In this document: one piece after another, positions 11,976 through 25,000 of the stretch
How positions within the stretch are numbered: position 1 is the stretch's first letter
Layout of the letters: each line of letters starts with the position of its first letter
Assembly: GCF_902459465.1 (NCBI RefSeq)
Contig: NC_047068.1
Location: 18,623,195 to 18,687,194, forward strand
DNA: 64,000 bases
Reading direction: 5' to 3'
Source: Asterias rubens
Taxonomy: Eukaryota; Echinodermata; Asteroidea; Forcipulatida; Asteriidae
The notes under the pieces: model-generated
What the model saw: only the letters and a program-made list of their open reading frames with translations
What the model was told of the DNA's origin: nothing
Databases searched by the model: none
Translations under genes and position numbers: made by a program

Positions 11976-12199
11976 AAAACAAAGACAGACAATAAACAAT
12001 GTTTACAAAACAGACACTAATTTTATGTACTAAATATTGTTTCCGTTTTGTTCAATTCTGTACCATGTTTTAACATTGTAAATAATTAAAATTATGCAAA
12101 AAATAGTTAATGGCCTGACGTTCCGACCCTAGCAGAGTCTTTCTTAAGGCTAAAAGACAAGAACATGAACAGGTAACTAAGTTAAATAAGTGAAATATT

Positions 12200-12410
12200 T
12201 ATAGACGATGTGACCTATGTTTACATTCAAACCGCCCTCTGTTGACAAAACACTCTATACGTCATGTTTCGCCGGGCACTGAGTTGCGCAGTCACAGTAA
12301 GATTGCGTACACTTTCTAGCTGGCTGCCAAAACACAAAGGTTTTGCCCGGCGGTATGCGCGCGAATCATGTTATGGTTTTCGTGTGACGTCAGAGGTCAC
12401 ATCGTCTATA
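12200..12410 (+). repeat. MITE with 17-bp perfect TIR carrying a CRE-like site
   Basis: TATAGACGATGTGACCT at the left is exactly inverted at the right (AGGTCACATCGTCTATA). Inside, next to the right end, is a perfect TGACGTCA (12385-12392) followed by an AGGTCA half-site. CpG content is higher than the surroundings. It ends only 158 bp before the first Met of the death-domain gene. Confidence 0.8.
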
Positions 12411-12567
12411 AGCAGTGAAATGGAAATACATGAATGGGGTTAGAATGCATACAGAAAAACAATGAATAGGGGGATTGAAGAGACCACAAGAAAATGGAAA
12501 CACAAATGACAAAATCAAGGGTGGGAAGAGGTGGAAAAAAGTAACTAACTAGCGAAGATTATTTACA

Positions 12568-13097
12568 ATGTTATATCAATCTCCATTACTTTATGTTTAC
12601 AGGGTTTACCTTCTACTTTGGGGGAGCATCACTGTTCATGTTGTGTTGTCTAACCGTAAAGTGATGACTGTACAAATTACATTTGGTGGGGGCATTGGTA
12701 TTGCAGCCGGAGGGAGTATTGGTCTCGGTGTACTAATTGGCATCTGTATAGCATTATGTAAGTGAATTTTTCATCTACATGGTAGGGCTAATACTTTTAA
12801 GTAAAAATTTGTTCATTTATTATGTGCAAGTTTCATAAAAAATATGTACAGATGCGCATTTCAATAGTTAAAAAAATACATATTTTAAAAACTATTTAAA
12901 GAAGGACTGTGACTTACAATGTAAGTAAAAATTGTCTCATAATTCTAGCCTTGCTGATGTCACACGTCAACCTTTCTTTGATGACTTGCTGAATTGTTTT
13001 TTTAAAGGGAGATGTTGCTGTGGAGACAACAATTTCTGGAGGGGAGTCAATTGGTGTAAAGGGACGTCTCAAGAAGGTTCAGAATCTCCAGAAACAG
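12568..13097 (+). CDS. Membrane-span exons 1-2 of the death-domain gene
   Basis: Exon 1 (to 12757) ends in a Gly-rich span GIGIAAGGSIGLGVLIGICI with GxxxG spacing, typical of helix-helix packing. Upstream in the same frame is another hydrophobic run (VYLLLWGSITVHVVLS) that could be a signal peptide or first span. The donor is TTAT|GTAAGT, phase 1. Exon 2 (13008-13097; acceptor TTTTTTTAAAG) continues as WRCCCGDNNFWRGVNWCKG, a juxtamembrane cysteine cluster of the sort that is often palmitoylated (inference). The phase-0 reading of exon 2 (GDVAVETTISGG) is also open but does not fit exon 1. Confidence 0.65.
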
Positions 13098-16000
13098 GTA
13101 AGCATCATGGAAGTTGTGGAAGAATACCTCAATGTGAAGGATTGTCATGTTATGCCTGTCCAAACTGTGCGCATCCAGACCTGTATTGCTATTGAGACAT
13201 TTTTAAATTACTACCTGTTTCTTTGTTAACTTTTAACTTGAGCAATCAGACTATATGAAAGGGTAAATTGAAAATGCAAAAATTAATTTATTTTGCAAAT
13301 TGTGTCATGTTGCGTTGTGCTGGCGCTGACCCTTGGGTATTTTTTGTCTCCTCCATTTTAGAGCTCCTAGATCCGCCCTTTAAGCCGTTACTGTTTCTTC
13401 ACCATTCCCATGTGTGTAAATTTGTCAGTTTTGTACTAAACAATAGATTGAAAATAACAATATTCACAGATCTGTGCACAAATTGAGTGGTAAAAAAATA
13501 CAGTCATGGTGAAAAACCAATTGAACACCTTGAAAAAGACTTGGATGACCGATTGAGCTGAAACTTTCACAGACTGGTATAATTTGGTTAACATATTGTG
13601 TGCATACTGGCCTTTGACATTTTATCAATTTTGTCAATGTTGTTAATACATTAATTGCATTAGTGATATATCTCTTGTAATATCTGCTAATGTGCAACCA
13701 GGCTGGCAGAGTATGTACAGAAAGTACAATTAAATTAACCTATGTTTCCAGATCAGAACTTTTTATTTATTTATTTTCTTACTGAGTTTTATTGCTGGGG
13801 TGCGCCGGTTGGCAGTAGTACGCAAGTTTTTTTTCCAACCTTTACTAAGGGAATCTGGTGAAGAGGTTTTCAACTAGTAGTTTAATCCCAATGAGGCCTG
13901 GTTCTTGATAATTTTACCGAGACAAAGTCGAGGTAAATTATCTAGAACCAGGCCTCGGCGGGTTTAAACCACTAGTTGATAACCAATTCAACACACTTTG
14001 ATTCCCATTCATAAATACCTTTTCGGTCAAAAACAGCAACACTTTTGGTCAAAAAGTAAAATAATTGGTCAATGATTTCTTTCAACACAACACCCCTCCA
14101 GCTATGAAACTGTAAAGCCCTCCGCCACCCTCAGGTAAACAACTCCTTATAAGGGAATGCTGTGCGCGTCGCACGTATCGTGGCGCAACTGTTTCAGCCG
14201 TTGCTCTCGACCAATAGGTATGAAGAAACTGTCTTACAAGAACAGGTGCAAGCTCGCGTGTCGCGCCCATGTTTCAACACACATTTTTCTGGTCATAAAC
14301 AAAGGTTTATACACACCTACATGACGCGCTCTCCACCAATAGCAATAGCGAAACTGTCTGAGGTATTTATGAATAAACATTTAATGTACAAAGCTCCTTC
14401 ACTAAAGATAGGCGAAGAAGCCATATTTTCATTTTTAGTATCTTTTGATGGAGAGGCAAAGAGCAAGCTATACTAAAAGACACAATCTGTTTGTTTCTGT
14501 TTCACACAAACGCTTGTTATGTTTTACCACATAAAGGCTTGTTCTGTTTCTTGTAAACTGCTGTGGTACCCTGTGTAAGAGCATACATGCTTCCTTTTTA
14601 TTATATTATGCTCATAAATACCTCAGACAGTTTCGCTATTCCTATTGGTGTAGAGCGCGTCACGTGGGTGTGTATAAACCTTTGTTTATGACCGATAAAA
14701 AGTGTTCATTAATGGGCATGACACGCGACCTTGCACCTGTTCTTATAAGACAGTTTCTTCATTCCTATTGGTCGAGAGCAACAGCTGAAACAGTTGTGCC
14801 ACATCACGCGCTATGCGCACAGCATTCCCTTATAAGGAGTTGTTTACCCGAAGGCGGCAGAGGCTTTACCGTTTCATAGCTGGAGGGGAGTTGTGTTGAA
14901 AGAAATCATTTATTTATTAAAAGAATTTGCATTAATTTTACTTTTTGACCAAAAAGTGATGATGTTTTTGACCGAAAAGTTATTTATGAATGGGAATCAC
15001 AGTGTTTTGAATCTGTTTTCAACTAGTGGTTAAATCTCACTAAGGCCTGTGGCCGATTTCACAAAGATCTATTGATTGATCGTAACTGCAAATCAATCGT
15101 AGTTGCTAAGTAAAGTGTGATGTCACAATACAAATCACTAGGGTAATACTGAAAATTTGTCTTGCGATGAACTTTATTGCTTTGTGAAATCGGCCCCTGG
15201 TTCTTTATAATTTACCTCGACTTCATCTTGGTAAAATTGTCAAGAACCAGGCCTTGTTGGGATTAAACCACAAGTTGAAAACCTCTTCACCACACATTGA
15301 TTCCCTTATTAAGGCAGGATGTCCAGTTAAACCCGAGATATATTTTGAATTTAAGATAATAAAATCACTCCATATAATGCTGTCATCAAATAAAATAAAA
15401 CAAATGCTTTGGTATGTTTTGTTTCAGTAAAACAATCGATGTTGAACATCCATTGTCTTAGTTGTCGTAAGTACAATCTTCAAGATTTTTGTAACTTTCT
15501 CAAATATTCCACCCGTGAATTCAAGCGAAGAAAGAACATTGAAATTTATTTAGTAAACATTGCCGGCAGTCTAAAAAGGGAGATTTGAAGCATGATTTCC
15601 ACTACCTAATTTATCTCCTTTTAAGGGGCAAGGGTAAGTGAGTGTACATGTGCGGGGTGTATGCACTGTGCATACATGTAGTACACATATCACCCACTGG
15701 TTGACCTCAAATATTCCTGCCATGTAAACATGTCTTTCAGCTACTTCCCATTTTTAACTTAAGAACAGTTTTTAAGTATTTAAAACCTTTTTTTTTGTTT
15801 TATATTTTATTTGAAAGTTTTTGATTACTAAAGGCACGTTGCAAACTTGGTAAGAAAACAAATTGTCTAAGGTCACAGATAAAAATTACATGGTCTAATG
15901 TTGATGATAGTAGACAACATCCCTTGAAGTATTTCTGTCTGATATGTCATATTTGATGAGAAATAAGTAAAACTAATTTCAAGTTTGCAGTTTTTAACGC

Positions 16001-19000
16001 TTAGTGGGCATAAATTAATTCATTATTTTGTTTAATCCGTGTTGACTGGTTAAATTAAAGTTCTGCATGAATCGACACTTCTTTCAAAAAGTTTTATTTA
16101 CTATTTGTTTCACATCAACTTAATCTAGATCCGATGCAAAGCTTCATATCTTGAGGGTCTGATTTAAATTTTTGTCTTTAATTGCAGATTGTTGTGGTGG
16201 CTCATCGAACGGTAGGTAGCGGGTACATGTACTTCAGTTGTTGGTCTGAAATGAAGGTCCTTATTTGAATAGTGTTTAGGAAATATTAGTAGCAACTGTG
16301 GCAATTTTTAGCACAAAGTTATCCTATATTAAAAAGAGTAATTTTAGGTTGATTTTTTTCCCCAATAGATAGAAATTAACTCAGAGCAGTAACGATCAAA
16401 CATTTTCAGCCCATGAAGGCTTCAAGCTCGCACAGCAGCCCCCCTCCCCCTCTAGTTAACCTTTAATTTTCAAAATTGGAGAACAGTCTGTTCAAGTAAT
16501 TGTTTTACCCATACACTGATATTGATGTGTTCAGTATTGTATACTCAGTACTTTCCCGAGTTCTGTGAAAAAAATCCCCACAGGTATATTACTCGGGTGG
16601 GACTCGAACCCAATACCGTTGCAATTCTAGAGCAGTGCTCCAAAATTGTTTGACTTTATATACACCATTTCTCAATCTTTACAGTCAACAACATTCAGTC
16701 AAGAGGATCTGTACAATTTGTAAATGAGACTCCAGAAGAAACTGTAAGCAGTCAGCAACAATCCAGTGAGTAATCCGCAGTTTCTTGGCTACTTTTTGAT
16801 CTTATTGAGTACAGTCACTTCTTAAAGACAGCAGACACTATTGGTAATTGTCAAAGACCAGTCTTCTCACTTGGTGTATCTCAACATATACATAAAATAA
16901 CAAACCTGTGAAAATTTGAGCTTGATTGGTCTCCGAAGTTATGAGTTAATAATGAAAGAAAAAACAACCTTGTCACATGAAGTTGAGGCTTTCAGATGCA
17001 AGTTGATTTCGAGACCTCATCTAATTTTGAGGTCTCAAAATCAAATTCGTTGAAAATTACTTCTTTCTCGAAAACTGGGTTACTTCAGAGGGAGCTGTTT
17101 CTCACAGTGTTGTATACTATCAACCTCTCCCCATTACTTGTTACCAAGTAAGGTTTTATGCTAATAAATATTTTGATTAATTACCAATAGTGTCTGCCTT
17201 TAAAACACTGTTCATACTTCCTGCCAATATGAATGCAAAGCAAATTTTGACAGCACATGGCTGTTTTTGCACTGAATGTTCGCATGAGTTGAGCTCAAGT
17301 CAACTGTGGCAAATTATTTGTTTTGAATTTGTTACGTCAACAATTGCAGGAAGTACATGAACCAGGCATCCACAAATGTTTGACTGACTATTTTCCACCA
17401 TTTCTAAATCTTTACAGACGTGAACAGTCAGCCAGCAAGTAATCCCTCTGGGTCTAATCAGACTGTTCATCCAACTGCACCTCCAGAACGGAGCAATGAA
17501 AATGATCCACTGCTGCCACCACCAAGTGAGTAATCAGGATTTACTTATAGTTATTTTACTTTGTCTGGTCTCAACTTTCGGTCTTACCTCTGCATTTAAA
17601 GGGTTCCGTACTTTTTGTTGGACACAAAACACTATGTCCTACTACACCCCGATGTTCCTGGTTTGATTGGCTGTATATTGCGCCACATCACCTTGTAAAC
17701 CATTACATGGTGCTATGTAAAAAGGAGTAGGTCTCATAGTTCAAACATAGTCCCACATACCTTGCAGGTAAAATACTGCATGATGAAGTGCCTTGAGGGT
17801 CACTGAGTGATGGATATATGAGCGTTATATGAGAAGTCACTATTATTATTACTTTTGATATTATCTTATTGATACAGTCAATGCTTAGGGAAGGTCCTCA
17901 CTTGCTAGTGCAATTTTTCATCTTAAAGATTAGACAGGTACTATTTAATAATAATAAGTATAGTGGCTTCTTATTGGTAATTGTCAAAGACTAGCCTTCA
18001 CAGTTGGTGTATCGCAACATGTGCATAAAATAACAAACCTGTGAAAATTCGAGTTCAATCGGTCATTGAACTTGCGAGATAATAATGAAAGAAAAATAAC
18101 CCTTGTCACACGAAGTTGTGTGCGTTAATAGATGGTTGATTTCGAGACCTCAAGTTCTAAATCTGAGGTCTCGAAATCAAATTCGTGGAAAATTACTTCT
18201 TTCTCGAAAACTATGGCACTTCAGAGGGAGCCGTTTCTCACAATGTTTTATACCATCAACCTCTCCACATTACTTGTCACCAAGAAAGGTTTCATGCCAA
18301 TAATTATTTTGAGTAATTACCAATAGTGTCCACTGCCTTTAAATCACTGTTCATACTTCCTGCCAATATGAATGCAAAACAAATTTTGACGTCATACACA
18401 TGGCTGTTTTTGCAGTGAATGTTCGTATGGGTTGAGCTCAAGTCAACTGTTGCGAATTATTTGTTGCGAATTTGTTACGTCAACAATTGCAGGAAGGACA
18501 TGAACCAGGCATCCACAAATGTTTGACTGACTATATTCCACCATTTCTAAATCTTTACAGACGTGGACAATCAGCCAGCAAATAATCCCTCTGGGTCTAA
18601 TCAGACTGTTCATCCAACTGCACCTCCGGAACGGAGCAATGAAAATGATCCACTGCTGCCACCACCAAGTGAGTAATCAGGAGTTACTTATAGTTATTTT
18701 ACTTTGTCTGGTTTCAACTTTCGGTCTTATATTTTGATCTGCGTGTGTGATGTGTAATGTTGTGTTATATATGACCCCGTGGTTGTCTGTTCAAAAATGA
18801 AAAGTACTAAAGCATTTCTTATCTGCTTCACTTTGTCCTACCATGCTGGCTCCATTTTCATCTGCTTTGTTTAGATTTAGGCATGTCGAGTTACACAAAC
18901 TGCAAAAGTTTGTTTTATTGTTGATTCTTGTTTATTGGTTGGTTATTGATGACCTATCCAAAATCGGACAAGAGTTTCAAGCCAGAAGTGACCTAATTTG

Positions 19001-22000
19001 CATATTTAAATTAGGTGGTAATTAGCTTTTGTCCTACCATGCTGGCTCCATTTTCATCTACTCTGTTACTATGTTTCAATAGTCCAGTTTACTGTTCAAT
19101 TAACTACCTGTTATCATTAACATATCTGTATCATTACCCTGATGAGTCAGTATGAAATAAATGTTGTTATTATTATTACTTCCTTTGGCGTGTCGTGACC
19201 TCTTTTAGTGGCCTCGAGCTCTGGTGTTCCTGTTCAGCAGAGTGGGGGTTCGAGTCCCAGTCATGACACCTGTGTCCTTAAGCAAGACACTTATTCATTA
19301 TGCTTTGTCCTTCGGATTAGACGTAAAGTCGTTGGTCCCCTGTGTGAAGTAGCACACATAAAAGAACCCAGTACTTTCTAAATATTGAAAAGAGAAGAGG
19401 TTTGCCCAAGTGTTCCTGGTTTGATTGGCAGCATATTGCGCCATAGCATCTTTGTTTACAAGAGCTAATTTGTGTTCAAATGTGTGCTGAACTGGTTGTT
19501 TCTATTTTCATTGTGGTCAAAGTTTTTCTTTTGCAATATCAAAGTTGTATGTTTGATATTATATGCAGGTAATGTTGGTACTGGATCTTCTCAGTCAGTT
19601 TCCTTGGTTACTGTAGATGTCCACCAAAGAAGTGCAGCACAAAGTGATACCTCTGGTAAGTATATAAAGTACAGGCCAACTGTCAAGTCAACCTGCATGG
19701 TTCGGTACTTTTTGTTGGTGTCCTACACCCCGATGTTCCTGGTTTGATAGGCAGTATATTGTGCCACAGCACCTTGTAAGTCATTTCATGGTGCTATGTA
19801 GGTCTCATAATTCAAACATAGTCCAATATACCTTGCAGGTAAAATACTGCATGATGAAGCGCCCCGAGGGTCACTGAGTGATGGAAATATGAGCCCTATA
19901 TAAGAAGCCACTATTATTGTTACTTTTTTTATTATCTTATTGATACAGTCAATGCATGATCCTCAACTGGCTAGTGCCATATTTTTATCTTAAAGATTAG
20001 ACAGTTATTATTGAATAATAATAACCATGGCTTCTAATAAAGTGTGCATACCAGTCACTCAGTGACGCTCAAGGCGCTTTAACATTCAGTATTTACATGC
20101 AAGGTATATGGGACTATGTTGGAATTATTGGACCTACTCCTTTTACATAGAACCCTGTAATGGTTTACAAGGTGATGTGGCGCAATATGCAGCCAATCAA
20201 ACCAGGAACACCTGGGCGAACCCTTTTCTCTTTTTGATAAGTGCACAGGGAATTTTGTACGTGCGCAACACAACAAATGGCTTTATGTTCTATCCATGAT
20301 GAAGAGACTGCTGTTGAACAACAAACCTTTTTATCAATTTAGCCTAGCCACAGCGAAAGATGTCAGTTCGGACACAGCTTTGTTAATAAACCAGCAATCT
20401 TAAGTCCTTTAGCTTTTTTTGGCATTCAGTCATTTAAGTTCCTTCACTTGATTTGGTTGGTTTACAGGAGCTCAATGCGTGTTCAAATTTGTGCCTGTTT
20501 TATTCTTTGTTTATTAGGAACTGGCATGACTGGATGTTTTTATTTTCATCCCTTGCTTACAAAAAAACTTTTAGGAATTTTATAGGAAACTTATAGGGAT
20601 CAAAGAAGTGACGAAAAATCTATAGGAATTCTATAGGCATCCATAATCCATAGGATTCTGTAGGTATTTCGTAGGTATAGATAGGACTTTTTGTAAGGGA
20701 TCCTGGTCATTTGGTCTTTACTTTAATACATGCAGCAAATGCAACTTCACTTTTGCAAAAAACTAAGTGAATGCTTTTTCTTCAACTACCCACAAACAGA
20801 TTTGACCACTGAAAGCTCCTCTACAGCTGCCACATCTGATCAACCTGATTCCCGAACAAATCAGACAACTTCTCACCAACCTCAGCAACAATTAACTGGT
20901 AATTAGAAATTTAATAGCTCTACCCTTATTTTCATGAACATTTCAGTTGATTTAGTTCATTACGATTTAGTTCAAATGTGTGCTGAACTGGTTGTTTCTA
21001 TTTTCATTGTGGTCAAAGTTTTTCTTTTGCAATATCAAAGTTGTATGTTTGATATTATATGCAGGTAATGTTGGTACTGGATCTTCCCATTCAGGTTCCT
21101 TGGTTACTGTAGATGTCCACCAAAGAAGTGCAGCACAAAGTGATACCTCTGGTAAGTATATAAAGTACAGGCCAACTGTCAAGTCAACCTGCATGGTTCG
21201 GTACTTTTTGTTGGTGTCCTACACCCCGATGTTCCTGGTTTGATAGGCAGTATATTGTGCCACAGCACCTTGTAAGTCATTTCATGGTGCTATGTAGGTC
21301 TCATAATTCAAACATAGTCCAATATACCTTGCTGGAAAATACTGCATGATGAAGCGCCTTGAGCTTCACTGAGTGATGGAAATATGAGCCCTATATAAGA
21401 AGCCGCTATTATTGTTACTTTTTTTATTATCTTATTGATACAGTCAATGCATGATCCTCAACTGACTAGTGCCATATTTTTATCTTAAAGATTAGACAGT
21501 TATTATTGAATAATAATAACCATGGCTTCTAATAAAGTGTGCATACCAGTCACTCAGTGACGCTCAAGGCGCTTTAACATTCAGTATTTACATGCAAGGT
21601 ATATGGGACTATGTTGGAATTATTGGACCTACTCCTTTTACATAGAACCCTGTAATGGTTTACAAGGTGATGTGGCGCAATATGCAGCCAATCAAACCAG
21701 GAACACCATGGGCGAACCCCTTGCTCTTTTTGATAAGTGCACTGGGAATTTTGTACGTGCGCAACACAACAAATGGCTTTATGTTCTATCCATGATGAAG
21801 AGACTGCTGTTGAACAACAAACCTTTTTATCAATTTAGCCTAGCCACAGCGAAAGATGTCAGTTCGGACACAGCTTTGTTAATAAACCAGCAATCTTACG
21901 TCCTTTAGCTTTTTTTGCCATCCAGTCATTTTAGTACCTTCACTTGTTTTGGTTGGTTTACAGGAGCTCAATGCGTGTTCAAATTTGTGCCTGTTTTATT

Positions 22001-25000
22001 CTTTGTTTATTAGGAACTGGCATGACTGGATGTTTTTATTTTCATCCCTTGCTTACAAAAAAAAACTATAAGAATTTTATAGGAATCTTATAGGAATCAA
22101 AGAAGTGACGAAAAATCTATCGGAATTCTACAGGAATCCATAATCCATAGGATTCTATAAGTATTTCGTCTATAGATAAGACTTTTTTGTAAGGGATCCT
22201 GGTCATTTGGTCTTTACTTTAATACATGCAGCAAATGCAACTTCACTTTTGCAAAAAACTAAGTGAATGCTTTTTTTTCAACTACCCACAAACAGATTTG
22301 ACCACTGAAAGCTCCTCTACAGCTGCAACATCTGATCAACCTGATTCCCAAACAAATCAGACAACTTCTCACCAACCTCAGCAACGATTCACTGGTTAGT
22401 AGAAATTTAGCTCTACCCTTATTTTCATGAACATTTCAGTTGATTTAGTTCATTACGAAGGTATCGATACTGATATTTTCTTAGATTGTGAAAACTGCAG
22501 TCAGATAATTCTTCTGTTGTTAGCAATCTTGTGGGTTCCATTTCTTTAACCTTAGGTAATCGTCCTGCCGAATTTAAAACTTTGATTGAAGACTACAGCA
22601 CACTAAAGAGTTTACCAAAATGAATTGCCCTTGAGAAATGCAAGCTCCTTTATTTAAGTTTTATAGACAACTGAAAAACACCTAACAAAGTTTTGGTTTG
22701 GCAATATTTTTTTTTTTTATGTATGCAAATCACCAGACACACAAGGCCTGAAGGCCACTTCAAGGTGTGGGCTACAACTATTTTTTCCAGAGGCAGTTGC
22801 CACCTACTCCTAGGGCTGAAACAGGGTTACCCCTTTTACAGTCCATACGGATGTAGGCTTGGGTATCATCAATCCGAAGCCTGGCAGATAGAGCAGAAAG
22901 CACTACCTCCCCAATTTTACGTAGCGAGTGTCACGACTGGGATTCGAACCCACACTCTGCTGATCAAACACCAGAACTTGAATCTGTCGCTCTTTACAAA
23001 AAATTTCATGTTTTTTAATCGGGTCAGTGCAAAAAACAAATCCACACCTGAGTGTGGAAATTTGTGGTGGCGGCATGTCATGGCCTAGAGGTTAAGAGCA
23101 CCGGATTCAAACTGTGGTATTTCTGATCAGCAGAGTGTTCATTTGAGTCCCAGGCATGATACCTGTGTCCTTAAGCAAGACACTTAACAATGATGCTTCG
23201 TCCTTTGGATGGGACATAAAGCTGTTGGTCCCGTGTGTTGTGTAACGCACATATAAGTACATATATACTGTGCACTTAGCGAAAAGAGAAGGGGTTACAC
23301 AGCACCTTGTAAACCATTACATGTGCGATGTAATGGAGTAGGTCTCATAACTCAAATGTAGTACCACATATTGTATCTTGTATGAGCGTCACTGGATGAG
23401 TGACGGATATGCACGCTATAAGAAGCCACCATTAAACACATGACTGGACTAGTTTATGTCAATTCCCACGAGGGACTTTGAGTGACCAGAAGAGCGACCT
23501 AATTTCCTAGGCCCCTCTTCTGGTCACTCACAGGCCCGAGGGGGAATAGAAGTACACTAGTTACCGAATTATGCCAGTCAATATGTGTTTTATAACACAG
23601 CTCGGTCTTAAATAATGTCAAATAAGGACAGAAAAAGGAGTTTTGTAGTATTGTTCACGGCTCAAGTCAAGAAAGAGCGCTGTTACAGCGGGCACTATAT
23701 TCAAAGACTATTGCCCGCTCTGGTACTATTCCCGCAAAACACGCACGCGCGATCACTAGCCTATATTAATTCATCCCAGGTGACCGTGTTGTGATATATT
23801 TGCTTTGGCCCACTTGGTTACACCCAGCTCATAAATATTAAGTACTGTCTACTTTGCATACAGCTCATGTCAAAGGTCACACCATGACCTGCATTCCCAG
23901 GTATAGTTAATAAAACGTTTTTCCAGTATGGCAGCTCCTTTGCACAGTGTGTGGATTATTGTCTACCATCCCACGCGAAATACACTACACGTGTTATAAT
24001 TACTTTTACTGCAATTTTAGAATGTTTAATGTAACATTTTAGAATGTTTAATGTATAGTATATAATGTGTATTTTTTATGAGCTAGGTCTGGGAGGGCAC
24101 ATGTTTTTTGATGACAGTTTTTGGACTTTTGCCCTTCCCTGGACGGCCTGTGCTTGTTTTATTGTTTTGCTTTTTTTTTGTCCGAAGAATTAAAATAAAT
24201 AAATAAATAAAATTATTTATTGTTACTATTCTCTTGTACTAGCTGTAGAGCGGGTTCCAAGCTCAATGGTTCCAACCAGTACAGGGGGATGTTTTGCATC
24301 ACAGGTATGTCATCTATGTCTCCTGATATTATAATCCATGAGTATTTTTAAATGTTACTTGTGTCGTCGTTAGATCTTGACGTACAGTTTTAATGCTGCT
24401 AGCATTGGGCTCTTTTTAGTGTACTAAAACGACTACGGAAGCACACAAAAAAAGTTCAACAGGAGATTTAGTGTTCGGCAACTTTATTGGCGACTCACTC
24501 TCACAAAATAATACAGCGCCTCAAAGCAGTGGCAACTGGAACTTGTACCAAAAGACGTAACTCAAACAGACCCGTACAGACTGGCAAAAGACCAGGTAAC
24601 AGACCCGGTAACAGACCGGAAAAGACCCCTGAACACTTTCAGCATCAACTTTAAACTCCTCCTACATCACAGAAACTCTTATCGGCACCATGCCCGGGCT
24701 GATGTGCTACCACCAGCCCGAGATGTGGCTGTGAAGACTGTCTCTATAAAGCTTTTGGTAATTGATTCAAAAGACTCATTGATTCAGAAATCTCTTTTTG
24801 GTCCTCTGTGTGACACGATATATACCCTAAAGATCTGCTGGTCAGCGACGCCAGACCAATCTTTGATTGGTCTATTGCTGAAGAGTACTGAATATTTATG
24901 ATACCTAGGGAAGTCTCAAATGCTACCATTGGTCAATTCACATAGTATTTTCCAGAAGATCACCCATTCTTGGGTTGTGCAATTCGAGATTTTACTAACT

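Noticed and set aside
20079-20299. Plus frame MGLCWNYWTYSFYIEPCNGL and its copy at 21603
   Set aside because: It is the reverse complement of the SINE S1 3' half, duplicated with the 1.5-kb segment.
22693-23088. 131-codon plus frame
   Set aside because: Runs through SINE-like sequence on the opposite strand and has no splice or start support.
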